Shown piece by piece: positions 36,424 to 46,300 of a stretch of DNA of 64,000 nucleotides; the stretch's first letter is position 1; every line of letters begins with the position of its first letter. This DNA comes from Reichenbachiella ulvae. GTDB lineage: Bacteria > Bacteroidota > Bacteroidia > Cytophagales > Cyclobacteriaceae. Both the position numbers and the translations under genes were made by a program. The DNA lies in NCBI RefSeq assembly GCF_025833875.1, contig NZ_JAOYOD010000001.1:3038001-3102000 (forward strand). Reading direction: 5' to 3'. Below the pieces are notes generated by a model. The model had not been told where the DNA came from and searched no databases. It saw only the letters and a program-made list of their open reading frames with translations.

Positions 36424-38103
36424 TTAGTCTACTGAGAAGTAGATATCATCTACATAAAAATCCCAGTCATCACCATCTGCTGGTGTCGGACTACCCTCAT
36501 CACTTCTCAACACAAATACATTGCTAAGAGTAGATAAATCAGGCTTATCACCGTTACCATCACCATCTTTAGTGAAGCTCGATACAGGGATCTTCAATTT
36601 GTGCCAAGCACCATCTCTTTCTAAACCGTAAGTTTTAACCGCATCGTCCATGATCACGAAGAAGTTTCCTCCAGATGCATCTCTTATTCTAATTTTGAAC
36701 TTGCCAACACATGTCGTTTTGATCGCAACATTGTAGAATCCTTCCTCATATCCAGAAGCATCTAGTGGACTAGGGTCTGGATTCAAAGTTGCATGGTAAC
36801 CATACGCCCCATCAGCCCAAACGTATTCAAAGAATAAGGCTTCTGAACCTTCATAAGCATCTGTTGTCACAGCGCTTATTGCCACCATTTGGTTATTCTG
36901 AGTTGCCACACTGGAACTGGTCTCTACGGTTGTATTTTCAGTATAGATACCCAGGTTTCCGGTACGAGATGTTGGTACTTTCACTTCAATATCAAAAGTC
37001 TGAGAACCTGAAGTACCATCTGTATGATTCACATCTAAAGTAGCAGTATAGGTACCAGCGGTTGCATAAGTCACTACAACCTCAGCCTCCGTAGAGGTAG
37101 CTGGATCTCCACCTTCAAAAGTCCATGTTCTATCAGCCACAATGGTTGATTTGTCTGTGAAGGTAATTGACTCCCCTTCGTTCACTACTAATGAAGAAGC
37201 TGTTGCTTCAACGACAGCATCTATTACTGGTTCGCCTTCAGTAATCACAAGTTTGTCCACATTAGTTGATCCTCCAGTCAGGTACAAGTGCCACAATTGA
37301 ACACCCTCTTCCAATTCAGCAGCTACCTTAAAACTCTTGTAAGTACTCCAGCCACCAGTTGAGCTAAAATCACCCGACTCAGCAATGAAAGTCGTATCTT
37401 CTCCATTGATTTTGCTAAGCTGGACAGAGAATCCTCCCGGGTCACTACCCAATACGAAATCAATAGTATGAGTACCAGCAGAGGCCACATCTACAGTATA
37501 ATTCAACCACTCTCCTCCAGAGGTCCAACCAATATTGGTCACACCTGGATCATTGACTTGAACGTCGACGTTTCCTTCTGTGTCATTATCAGTACGATAG
37601 ACAGGGCTACCAGAGTTTATGGCATTATTGCCCGCATCAGTATCGTAATAGGCCAAACCAGAAGTACCTAAATCATAATCTTCCGCCTCAATAGTTCCTG
37701 GGACGGCAGCAGGAGAACCTGAATATGGTAAGGACGCAGGTGCAGATGGACCATCCACTTCAATGAGGAAGGTGTCCAACTTGACAGAATTATCAATGAA
37801 TTTTATTTCCAAAATGGCCTCCCAATCGCCCCCCCAAGGGTAAGTAACATTGACAACAGAATCAGTTGAAGAAGCCGGATCTCCACCATTGAAAGTCCAC
37901 TTTCTTGTCTGCACCTTGGTAGAAAAATCAGTATATTTCACGCTGGTACCATTGGTGATAGCAGTTTCAGAAACTGTCGCTTCAATCGTTCCAGGTTCGA
38001 ATTGCATGTTTCCAGATAGATCCTCCTCTTCACACGCCGCAACTGCCAACCCTGCAAAAGCCAGGTATAGCAAGTTTCTTTTGAGTTTATTTATGCTTTT
38101 CAT
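36424..38103 (-). CDS. Surface glycan-binding lipoprotein with PKD and CBM6 domains (SusE position)
   Basis: Lipoprotein of 559 residues from ATG at 38103 (lipobox AVAAC, C24); the frame can be read back to 38172, but that N-terminus is not a signal peptide. Domains in order: PKD-like 1 (about 42-116; TRKWTFNGGDPASST), CBM6 (about 128-288; TIEAEDYDLGTSGLAYYD, GGEWLNYTVDV), PKD-like 2 (about 298-375; DRTWTFEGGDPATST), and a C-terminal jelly-roll-like domain (about 385-559) that could be another carbohydrate-binding module. There are no catalytic residues. It takes the place of SusE/SusF after SusCD, where surface glycan-binding proteins are usual, so it probably captures the polysaccharide at the cell surface. 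Confidence 0.85.
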   Translation of the reverse strand: MKSINKLKRNLLYLAFAGLAVAACEEEDLSGNMQFEPGTIEATVSETAITNGTSVKYTDFSTKVQTRKWTFNGGDPASSTDSVVNVTYPWGGDWEAILEIKFIDNSVKLDTFLIEVDGPSAPASLPYSGSPAAVPGTIEAEDYDLGTSGLAYYDTDAGNNAINSGSPVYRTDNDTEGNVDVQVNDPGVTNIGWTSGGEWLNYTVDVASAGTHTIDFVLGSDPGGFSVQLSKINGEDTTFIAESGDFSSTGGWSTYKSFKVAAELEEGVQLWHLYLTGGSTNVDKLVITEGEPVIDAVVEATASSLVVNEGESITFTDKSTIVADRTWTFEGGDPATSTEAEVVVTYATAGTYTATLDVNHTDGTSGSQTFDIEVKVPTSRTGNLGIYTENTTVETSSSVATQNNQMVAISAVTTDAYEGSEALFFEYVWADGAYGYHATLNPDPSPLDASGYEEGFYNVAIKTTCVGKFKIRIRDASGGNFFVIMDDAVKTYGLERDGAWHKLKIPVSSFTKDGDGNGDKPDLSTLSNVFVLRSDEGSPTPADGDDWDFYVDDIYFSVD

Positions 38104-38197
38104 AATAATGTTTTTTTCGTTTTTACTCTTCCAAAAGGATGTACCATTCCTGGTATGCCTCCTGAGAGTCATTTGAATAATAAGGGTTGAATTGCCC

Positions 38198-38217
38198 CTC
38201 CATCCCTAAGAATGGAG
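38198..38217 (-). terminator. Short hairpin after SusD (PUL-2)
   Basis: CTCCAT / ATGGAG with an 8-nt loop, between the SusD and glycan-binding genes. It is weak, and is noted because most cistron boundaries in this locus carry such a hairpin. Confidence 0.3.
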
Positions 38218-38251
38218 AGAGACAAATTCATCTATTACTATTATTTACTAA

Positions 38252-39820
38252 TTAGTATCCAGGGTTTTGAGGAAAGGTTCCCATCAAATCAATCTGGCTT
38301 TGAGGAATTGGCAACCTCACCATATGTGGTGCCATCGGTTCCAGAATTTGGTTGGTCGAGCTTGAACCATAGGTATAATACATCTGCTGTCTTTCTACCA
38401 ATAAGCCCATTCTCTTCAGCAAAAACCATCTGTTTTTCTCAAATGCCAATTCTCTCGCAGATTCCTCCAGATAGATGTCCAGATTGAAAGTCGTGAAATT
38501 GTGATCAGAATTTCCGAATGCTCTTTCACGAATCATGTTGATATATTCCAAAGCTTTGGCATCTGTATCACTACCAGACATTCTCCAGTGAGCCTCTGCG
38601 CTCAACAGCAAGGTCTCTGCAAAACGGTAGTACATATCATCTTTCCAACTGTCATTGGTCAATACCGCCTTGTCCTCATCATGAAATTTCTTTAGACTGA
38701 AATGGTGTCTTCTGAAATTATCATCATATACTGATATCTCTTCACCAAAATTCGGGTGGCCTGGAGCATTTACATATTTAGTCAATGGATAGTAATATGT
38801 AGTATATCTTCTATCATTGTCTTGATCGTAAAGTGATTGCAAATAGTCATTAGGGAAAGACCAACCCAAGGCCTGCCCACCGTACTCAGCGCTCTGCACG
38901 ATTTCACCTGTTGACATTTCATAAGCACGATTGTTAAATACGCTACTATGCCATGTACCTCTTCCACCAGCAGTATTGTCACCATTTCCAGCAGTGGTTC
39001 CCAGGTCTTCATCTCTCTGATAAGTAAAGAGTGATTCCGAATGATTTACATCCTGACCAAACACTTCGTTTAAGCCAACCAAGTAATGAGTACCATCATC
39101 AATGATCGCATCAAATTGCGAGGCAGCCTCAGACCAATCACTCTCCCACATCGCAACTTTACCTCTAATGTGTCGAACAGCACCTTGGCCATATCTTCCA
39201 GAGGCCACCGACCATTCCAAATGTTCTATCGCAAAATCCAAATCAGATTTGATCACTGCGTAAACATCAGCAGGGTTGGCCACCTCAAATACCTGAGGGT
39301 CATTGGCGTTTTGAGGAGTTACAGCAGTGGTATCCAAGATGATGTTGTCATACATTCTGATCAAATCAAAATAGCACTCCCCTCTCATTGCCTTCGCCTC
39401 AGCTTCTATTCGATTCAATTGAGCTTCATCTCCTTCCATTTGAGAAGCTGCAGCGATGATTCCTGATGCTCTATCGATGATCTCATAAGCCCTGGTCCAT
39501 TTGTATTCTGGAAAACCCTGAGGACTCATGGCTGATATGTCATAAGGTCTGTGCCAAGTTCTGGTGTGGCCAAGATCCGTCCCTACGTAGAAAAACAAAT
39601 TTGCTTTCATTGGATTCCCTCCATTATCGCCAAAAGCAGGGAAGTTATTCCTTCTCATCAAGTTATAGAGGGAAGTGATGCCCACGTCCAAACCGTCTGG
39701 TGAATCAAATATATAATCCACCGAAATCGAAGTTACCGGAACTTCGTCCAAATACTCCTCGCACGAGCCAAGGAAAAACACTCCCATTGCCAATGCCATA
39801 TATTTAAATATCTTGTTCAT
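38252..39820 (-). CDS. SusD/RagB-family glycan-binding lipoprotein (PUL-2)
   Basis: Surface lipoprotein of 522 residues with lipobox FFLGSC (C20). The N-terminal EEYLDEVPVTSISVDYIFDSP, TPR helices and the C-terminal signatures RFAETLLLSAEAHWRMSG and SARELAFEKNRWFLLKR mark the family. It ends in GTFPQNPGY, the typical short terminus of SusD proteins. It pairs with the SusC gene 62 bp upstream and should form the lid of that importer. Little similarity to the PUL-1 SusD is apparent beyond family motifs, suggesting a different glycan or a different fragment. Confidence 0.94.
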   Translation of the reverse strand: MNKIFKYMALAMGVFFLGSCEEYLDEVPVTSISVDYIFDSPDGLDVGITSLYNLMRRNNFPAFGDNGGNPMKANLFFYVGTDLGHTRTWHRPYDISAMSPQGFPEYKWTRAYEIIDRASGIIAAASQMEGDEAQLNRIEAEAKAMRGECYFDLIRMYDNIILDTTAVTPQNANDPQVFEVANPADVYAVIKSDLDFAIEHLEWSVASGRYGQGAVRHIRGKVAMWESDWSEAASQFDAIIDDGTHYLVGLNEVFGQDVNHSESLFTYQRDEDLGTTAGNGDNTAGGRGTWHSSVFNNRAYEMSTGEIVQSAEYGGQALGWSFPNDYLQSLYDQDNDRRYTTYYYPLTKYVNAPGHPNFGEEISVYDDNFRRHHFSLKKFHDEDKAVLTNDSWKDDMYYRFAETLLLSAEAHWRMSGSDTDAKALEYINMIRERAFGNSDHNFTTFNLDIYLEESARELAFEKNRWFLLKRMGLLVERQQMYYTYGSSSTNQILEPMAPHMVRLPIPQSQIDLMGTFPQNPGY

Positions 39821-39882
39821 AATCTTATCTTTTTGTCAATTATTTGAATCATTGCTGATTCAATTCATCTACTTATCGAGCC

Positions 39883-42800
39883 TTAAAATGCTATTTGTAA
39901 ACCACCGATAATTGTTCTAGCCTCTGGATAATCATTAGGATTTTTTTCCGGGCTATAAGACTGAAAATCTGTCCATGTAAAAAGGTTTTGTCCTGATACA
40001 TAAACTCTAATTTTTGTCATGTTGATTCTTTCCAGAACAGAAGATGGAAGCGTGTAACCCAGAGTCACATTTTGCAACCTGATATATGATGCATCTTGCA
40101 TCCCCAATGTCCAGATGTAGTCTGGGTCATTGGCTTCTGAAGGTCTTGGCCAGTTACCTGTTTGATTTTCTGGTGTCCAGTAATCTTGCTTAACTCCATT
40201 ATATATACCTCTGAGAGATCCTCCTTCGTTGTATCCGTAAAGGAAAGGATTGTTCCTAAGTACGCCTTGTACAGTATAAACAGTGGCTGACAAGTCAAAA
40301 CCTTTGTAACCAGCATTGGCTGTGAAAGAACCATACCAATCAGCAGCAGTATTTCTGATTACTCGATCTGTATCATTCAATAATCCATCTTCAGGATCAC
40401 GATCATACAGCTTTACTGTTCCTGGCTGCTGATCTGGTTGATGAGAATTTGCAATATCCTCTCCGTACTGGAATATCCCTACAGGTAAATAGCCATAAGT
40501 CACATCAATAGGTCTACCAATAAACCAACGGTTCGCGATATCGTCATCTTCAACGCCATCACCATCTGCATCTTCACCATATAGAGATATGATTTCATTT
40601 CTGTTTCTGGTAATATTGGCTCCCAGGCTGAAATTAAAATCTTGCGTTTCAACTACTATGGCATTCAAAGCCAATTCCAAGCCTCTGTTTTGTACCTCAC
40701 CAATGTTGGAAAGCGTACTGCTATATCCAGGTACATCAACTGACTGTCTTACCAAAAGATCTGTCGTTCTGGTATCATACCATTCTACCGTACCAGAGAT
40801 TCTATTGGTGAACAATCCAAAATCAAGAGCTAAGTTCAACGTGGTAGAAGTTTCCCATCTCAAATCTGGATTAGGCAACTCTGAACCGGCAATGTAACCA
40901 ACTGACTTTTGATCGTTGAAAAGATAATCTCTCTGAACAGCCAATGCCTGGCTTCTGTATGCTGGAATTGCCGTATTACCTACGCTACCATAACTTGCTC
41001 TTAGTTTCAGATTAGAAACCATATCCAAAGAAGTCATGAAATTCTCTCTGTAAATATTCCAACCAACAGCTACAGCTGGGAAGTAAGCCCATTTGTTGTT
41101 CGCTCCGAATACACTCGATCCATCCCCTCTAAAAGAGGCATTGATATAATATCTTCCGTCATAGTCGTATTGTACACGTCCTACATATGACAACAACTGC
41201 TTTTGATTTCCACCAACTTCAGGTAAAAAAGTCAATGCCGTTTCCAAACCATAGATACCTAATAGGTCGTTAGGAATACCCGCACCTCTGATACGCGTAT
41301 CATTGTAGTTTTCCTCCATCATACTTTGAACAGCCGTGATGTTCACTCCATGCTTAGATCCATCCAAAGGCAAATCATAAGTAATGATATTCTCGAGCTG
41401 AAACTGCTCACTATCCTGATATCTCAAATATCCAGTACCTGTACCGCTATTTCTCAAACCTGTCAAGGAAGCAGTCGAATTATAGTTCTCTGTTTTTCTA
41501 TTCCAGGATCTTCTACTAGCATTGATTCTGTAATTGAATCCTTTGATTGGCGAAATGTCCAAAAACACATTCATGATATCATTTCTATCCTCCTCGAAAT
41601 TCACTACTTCTGAAATATCCAAAAGTGGGTTGAAGCTCTCTTGCTGATCCGTTGGATTTACTTTGTAGGATCCATCTTCGTTGTAGATTTTCCCTAATGG
41701 GGAGGTTGTAATCGCACTTTGAAGAGTTCCCCCAGTACCAGGGTTATTCTTATTTGACAGTTGCCAAGAAGTGTTCACACCCAACTTTAACCAATCATTA
41801 ATTTTTTGATCGGCATTCAAACGAATGTTGATTCTATCAAAATCAGTACCTGGGATTACTCCTTCCTGATTGTTGTAATTAATTGCAGCATAAGCTGTAG
41901 TTCGCTCAGTACCCGTAGACACACTCAAATTGTGACTTTGGATAGGTGCCACGCGCAACAACTCCTTTTCCCAATCTATGTATTCACCACTCTGTAATAC
42001 TTCGTATTCTGTAGCAGTGAAAATATCAGCATCGTTCAGATAGTTGTCATTGTTATCCGTTCTGAAAGCTTCTCTCTTCAGCTGTGCAAATTCTTCAGCA
42101 CTATAGATATCAAAAGTCCTATTCACTGACTGAACCCCGTAATATCCATTGTAGTTAACTCTAGTTTCTCCCTTCTTACCTCTCTTGGTTGTAATCAAAA
42201 CCACACCATTGGAAGCCCTGGCACCATAGATAGCCTGTGCAGCGGCATCCTTCAGGATTTCCATAGACTCAATGTCATTAGGGTTCACATCGTTAATTCC
42301 TCCTATTTGAACCCCATCAGCAATAATTATTGGCGCGTTAGAATCAGTACCGTCAAAGTTGGCAAGAGTTCTCTTTCCTCTAATCAAAAGATTGGTGCTA
42401 CCACCTGGACCTGCATTGTCGGTCGTAACAAATACTCCTGCCACTTTACCTCTGAGCATTTCACCCATATCGGTTGACGGCACTTTCAAAATTTGATCCG
42501 TATTGACCGAAGCAACAGAGCTAATGATATCACTCTTCTTTTGAGTACCATAACCCACAACCACCACTTCTTCTAGGCTAGTCACATCAGGTTGCATTTG
42601 AATATCAATAGCAGAACGGCCATTGACCTCTACTTCCTTCGTGACATAACCCACGAAACTAAATGTAAGCACATCCGATGAATTGGCTTCCACCGAAAAT
42701 TTACCATCTAAATCTGTCACTGTCCCAGACGTCGTTCCTTTTATAATAATAGAAACCCCAGGCAGCCCCTCGCCAGCATCATCTATCACCGTACCAGTGA

Positions 42801-42891
42801 CTCGCTGGCCTTGTGCCATGACTACTCCTCCTAATAGGGAGAGCAATGCAAACACACATGCTTGAATAGTAATTCTTAATTTCATAATCAT
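39883..42891 (-). CDS. SusC-like TonB-dependent transporter (PUL-2)
   Basis: Outer-membrane importer of 1002 residues (or 1000 from ATG at 42885). The signal peptide ends near VVMAQ (27), followed by a carboxypeptidase-regulatory-like domain (30-102; GTVIDDAGEGLPGVSI), TonB box (108-117; EEVVVVGYG), plug (LRGKVAGVFV, ILKDAAAQAIYGARASNGVVL) and a barrel ending in IIGGLQIAF, the usual aromatic C-terminus. It has no STN domain, so it does not signal to an anti-sigma factor; regulation should come from the divergent HTCS. Import needs TonB energy. It heads the long minus-strand series of PUL-2. Confidence 0.95.
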   Translation of the reverse strand: MIMKLRITIQACVFALLSLLGGVVMAQGQRVTGTVIDDAGEGLPGVSIIIKGTTSGTVTDLDGKFSVEANSSDVLTFSFVGYVTKEVEVNGRSAIDIQMQPDVTSLEEVVVVGYGTQKKSDIISSVASVNTDQILKVPSTDMGEMLRGKVAGVFVTTDNAGPGGSTNLLIRGKRTLANFDGTDSNAPIIIADGVQIGGINDVNPNDIESMEILKDAAAQAIYGARASNGVVLITTKRGKKGETRVNYNGYYGVQSVNRTFDIYSAEEFAQLKREAFRTDNNDNYLNDADIFTATEYEVLQSGEYIDWEKELLRVAPIQSHNLSVSTGTERTTAYAAINYNNQEGVIPGTDFDRINIRLNADQKINDWLKLGVNTSWQLSNKNNPGTGGTLQSAITTSPLGKIYNEDGSYKVNPTDQQESFNPLLDISEVVNFEEDRNDIMNVFLDISPIKGFNYRINASRRSWNRKTENYNSTASLTGLRNSGTGTGYLRYQDSEQFQLENIITYDLPLDGSKHGVNITAVQSMMEENYNDTRIRGAGIPNDLLGIYGLETALTFLPEVGGNQKQLLSYVGRVQYDYDGRYYINASFRGDGSSVFGANNKWAYFPAVAVGWNIYRENFMTSLDMVSNLKLRASYGSVGNTAIPAYRSQALAVQRDYLFNDQKSVGYIAGSELPNPDLRWETSTTLNLALDFGLFTNRISGTVEWYDTRTTDLLVRQSVDVPGYSSTLSNIGEVQNRGLELALNAIVVETQDFNFSLGANITRNRNEIISLYGEDADGDGVEDDDIANRWFIGRPIDVTYGYLPVGIFQYGEDIANSHQPDQQPGTVKLYDRDPEDGLLNDTDRVIRNTAADWYGSFTANAGYKGFDLSATVYTVQGVLRNNPFLYGYNEGGSLRGIYNGVKQDYWTPENQTGNWPRPSEANDPDYIWTLGMQDASYIRLQNVTLGYTLPSSVLERINMTKIRVYVSGQNLFTWTDFQSYSPEKNPNDYPEARTIIGGLQIAF

Positions 42892-42907
42892 TTTTTATGT
42901 GAAAAAT

Positions 42908-43072
42908 TTATTGAGAGATAAAAAACATCAACACGAAAAGTATGATGATGGAAAAGGCCAGTGCGCCTATCTTTATCAATAGATGGTATCTCATCCAGAT
43001 CAGTTTTCCTTTCTCCTTTTTCAAAATCAAGTAATTTTCGTTTTTCAGCTTTTGGTAAACTTCGTTCTCAAT
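42908..43072 (-). CDS. Possible small membrane protein in the susC leader
   Basis: An open frame on the minus strand ends with TAA at 42908, 16 bp before the SusC start. It reads IENEVYQKLKNENY, then a basic stretch, then a single hydrophobic helix (about 20 residues, ending VLMFFISQ). An in-frame TGA lies a few codons further upstream. No ATG opens the full frame: the candidates are ATT at about 43072, TTG at 43027 or a late ATG at 42991, so the start is unresolved and it may be a remnant or an untranslated leader. No known family recognised. Its charge and helix pattern are protein-like, which is why it is listed. Confidence 0.3.
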   Translation of the reverse strand: MENEVYQKLKNENYLILKKEKGKLIWMRYHLLIKIGALAFSIIILFVLMFFISQ

Positions 43073-43113
43073 GAACCTGAAAAAAGAAAATCAGTGTTTC
43101 ACGATTACCCTAC

Positions 43114-43181
43114 ATATGTTACATCAGCGCCGAAATCAGTTACAAGAAGACCGGATATATGTTACAGACCGAATCCGTAAC
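43114..43181. promoter_or_regulatory. Candidate HTCS operator: direct repeat with 43-bp spacing
   Basis: ATATGTTACA occurs at 43114-43123 and again at 43157-43166, each followed by a CCGAA(A)TC..GT(T/A)AC block (43130-43143 and 43169-43181). The spacing is four helical turns, on one face of the DNA. It lies between the divergent susC and HTCS genes, where AraC-type HTCS outputs are known to bind paired sites. Confidence 0.55.
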
Positions 43182-43370
43182 TAATTGATTAACTGATGTT
43201 TAAAATCTTGCAACAATTAGAAAAATCAGAAAATTATGAATCCGGAGGTAAACAGCTATTTTCACAGCAATCCGGTCAAAATGCGGGAACATCTTGGTAA
43301 ATTTCAGCTACGAAGCACTTCTGCTTCTTAGCCAGCCACAGCAAAGCATAGATTCGAAAAGATTAGTACG

Positions 43371-46300
43371 ATGAGATTTCTCCTCCTTATGATAGCCATG
43401 ATACAGGTGGTAGTCCCAATTACTGCCAGGCCCATCGATGCCAAAAAAATCAAGAAGATCGGTATGCAAGAAGGTCTTTCATTGAATTCGGCGCTTTGTA
43501 TCATACAAGATCATCAGGGCATCATCTGGATAGGTACCAGCGATGGACTCAATAAGTTCAACGGGCTGGATAATGAAATTTTCAAGTATAACTTTGATGA
43601 TTCGCTCTCTATATCAAACAATCAAATCAATTGTCTTTTTGAAGATTCAAAGAAGAATATCTGGATAGGCACAGCCAATGGTCTCAATCGACTAAACAAG
43701 GACGAAAGCTTCACTAAATACTTTGCCGATAATTCATCACTGTCCATACCCAATCGGTATGTCAAATGTATAGCTGAAACTAGGGATGGTAGAATCTGGA
43801 TCGGTACCCCCGAGGGATTAAGCATCTATGATCCCAAAAACAATCAAATGGAAAGGCGCAGGATTAAAGAAATCGCCAGTAATACCAATAATATCATTTC
43901 GCTATTCAACGATTTGGAAAATAGACTCTGGGTATGTACAAAAGGAGGTTTATTTCTGGTTACCCCAGAGGATCAGTTTGAAAAAGTTACCATCGATGCT
44001 AAGCTCGAAAACAACAAGGATGAATTTGAGTTGAGAAACCTCACCCAACAGGGGAATGGTAACTATTGGCTGGCATCAGAAAACCATGGCCTCTTTAATT
44101 TCGAATTTGATGATGAAAAAACAATTCAAGTCCGTCAATTCAATATAAAAAACTCAAATCTGGTTTCAGACCATATCAGAAAACTAAAAGTGATAGACGA
44201 CAATCAGATATGGTGCGCAACTCTAGATGGGCTTGGCTATTGGAATGCTGATCAGAGTTCCTTTCATGAGGTAAACTGGGAAGGGCTGAGCGAAAGTTCT
44301 TTTCATGATATCCTGGTAGATAGTAATGAAGGCATTTGGGTTACATCTTACCTGGATGGAGCAGTTTACTATCACAGGCAAAACAACTTGTTCCCACACA
44401 TCAAAGAATCCAAAATTGATGCTCATGGTTTGAATGACAATTCCATTACTGGTTTTCTAGATGATGGCCCCAATGGATATTGGGTTTCGACAGGCAATGG
44501 TGGGCTCAACTACTATGATCAATCAAAAGGTATATTCGAACATTTCACCAAAAATGAAATATCACTAACCAACAACATCAAATCCCTGACCTACGACAAT
44601 CAAAAAAACATATGGCTGGGCACCTTCAATGGACTAGTGTATTTTGACCGAGGAAACTATCGATTCGAGTATTATCAGCATGATCAAAACGATCAAAACT
44701 CATTGAACAACAACCAAATCCATGCGGTACATGTGGACGAAAACGACCTGTTATGGCTAGGCACCAATGGTGGGGGTATCCAGACCTTTGATCGAACAAA
44801 AAACACATTTGACTCAGTCTATACAGCATATTATAACATTCGAACCATCTATGAGGATAGTCATAATCGAATTTGGGTAGGGAGTACAGGTCAATTGGAA
44901 TGCATTGATCGAATCACAAAAAAACTCATCAATATCGATGCGATGTTAGCTCCATTCAAAAGTAAATTGACCTATGTCAATTGTATCATGGAAGATAGTC
45001 ATGGGCGACTGCTCATAGGTACGCAGAACAATGGGCTCTTTGTACTGGACGATCAAAAAATCAGCTGGTTCAACATCAACAATGGGCTCATTTCTAACAC
45101 GATCAATTCCATTGAAGAAGGAGATTCCTCGCGGTTCTGGATATCATCTAATAATGGCCTTACGAGGATTTTACTTCCAAAGACTCTGCCTGATGGACTT
45201 GAATTAACCTCTATCAACTATGGCATGAGCCACGGTCTGCAAAGCCTCCAGTTCGAACCCAACTCAAGTATGAAAACCACTGACGGCAGATTGTTTTTTG
45301 GAGGTATTAATGGCTATAATGCTTTCTACCCTCAAGCCATCGATAAACGGCATTATTTTCCCCCAGTTGTTCTTTCTGAACTCAACATCACCAACGACCA
45401 GTCTCTGAACCAGAGCTTTTCGTATCCTATTCATCAACTTGAAAAAGATAGTATCATTACCCTGAATTACGACCAGCGCAACCTACTTCTTAGATTTGCT
45501 GGGGTTAACTACATCAACCCTGAGAAGATTCACTACCGATACAGTCTGAACAAATCAGAAGACAACTGGATCGACCTGCAAAACCAACGTACACTTAACA
45601 TCACCTATCTACCCATTGGTGATCACGAACTCAAGATCAAAGCCAGTACCGAACCAGACCAATGGGGAGTAGAGTATACCAGCATTAGGTTCAGAGTATT
45701 GCCTCCTTTCTGGAAAACCTGGTGGGCCTATACCTTCTACATTCTGCTACTATCTGTATTGCTCTATTTGTTTTTCAATCTGTCAATGAAATGGGCCAAA
45801 ATGAAATCCAACCTGTCCATGGAGCAATTTCAACGTGAAAAGGAACACGAACTGAACGAAACTAAACTTAGGTTTTTCACTGATATGTCACATGAGTTGA
45901 GAACCCCTCTAACCTTGATATTGGCCCCAGTGGAAAACCTCATGGAGCAGAGTGGGATTTCGGACAGGTTCAAAAATCAACTGGCTATGATTCAGCGCAA
46001 CGGCAACCGCATGACACAGCTGATCAATCAATTGTTAGATTTTAGAAAATTAGAAACTGGCAATGCTAACCTTAGGGTTGCTAAAGGCAATCTGATAGCC
46101 TTTCTAAAAGAAATCTGTCTGGCCTTTGACGGAATAGCCGAGAATAAGAACATCAACTTTCAGTTTTCAGCCAATCAGGATAAACTACCTATTTGGTTCG
46201 ACAGGGATAAAATAGAGATCGTATTCTTCAACCTACTTTCTAATGCTTTTAAATACACACCAGAAGGAGGTGATATCAAACTGGAAATATCAGAGGTAGA

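Noticed and set aside
1079..43180. Many 60-220-residue plus-strand frames opposite the PUL genes
   Set aside because: They lie antisense to clear GH, SusC and SusD genes, lack recognisable domains and ribosome sites, and are explained by the codon pattern of the real genes.
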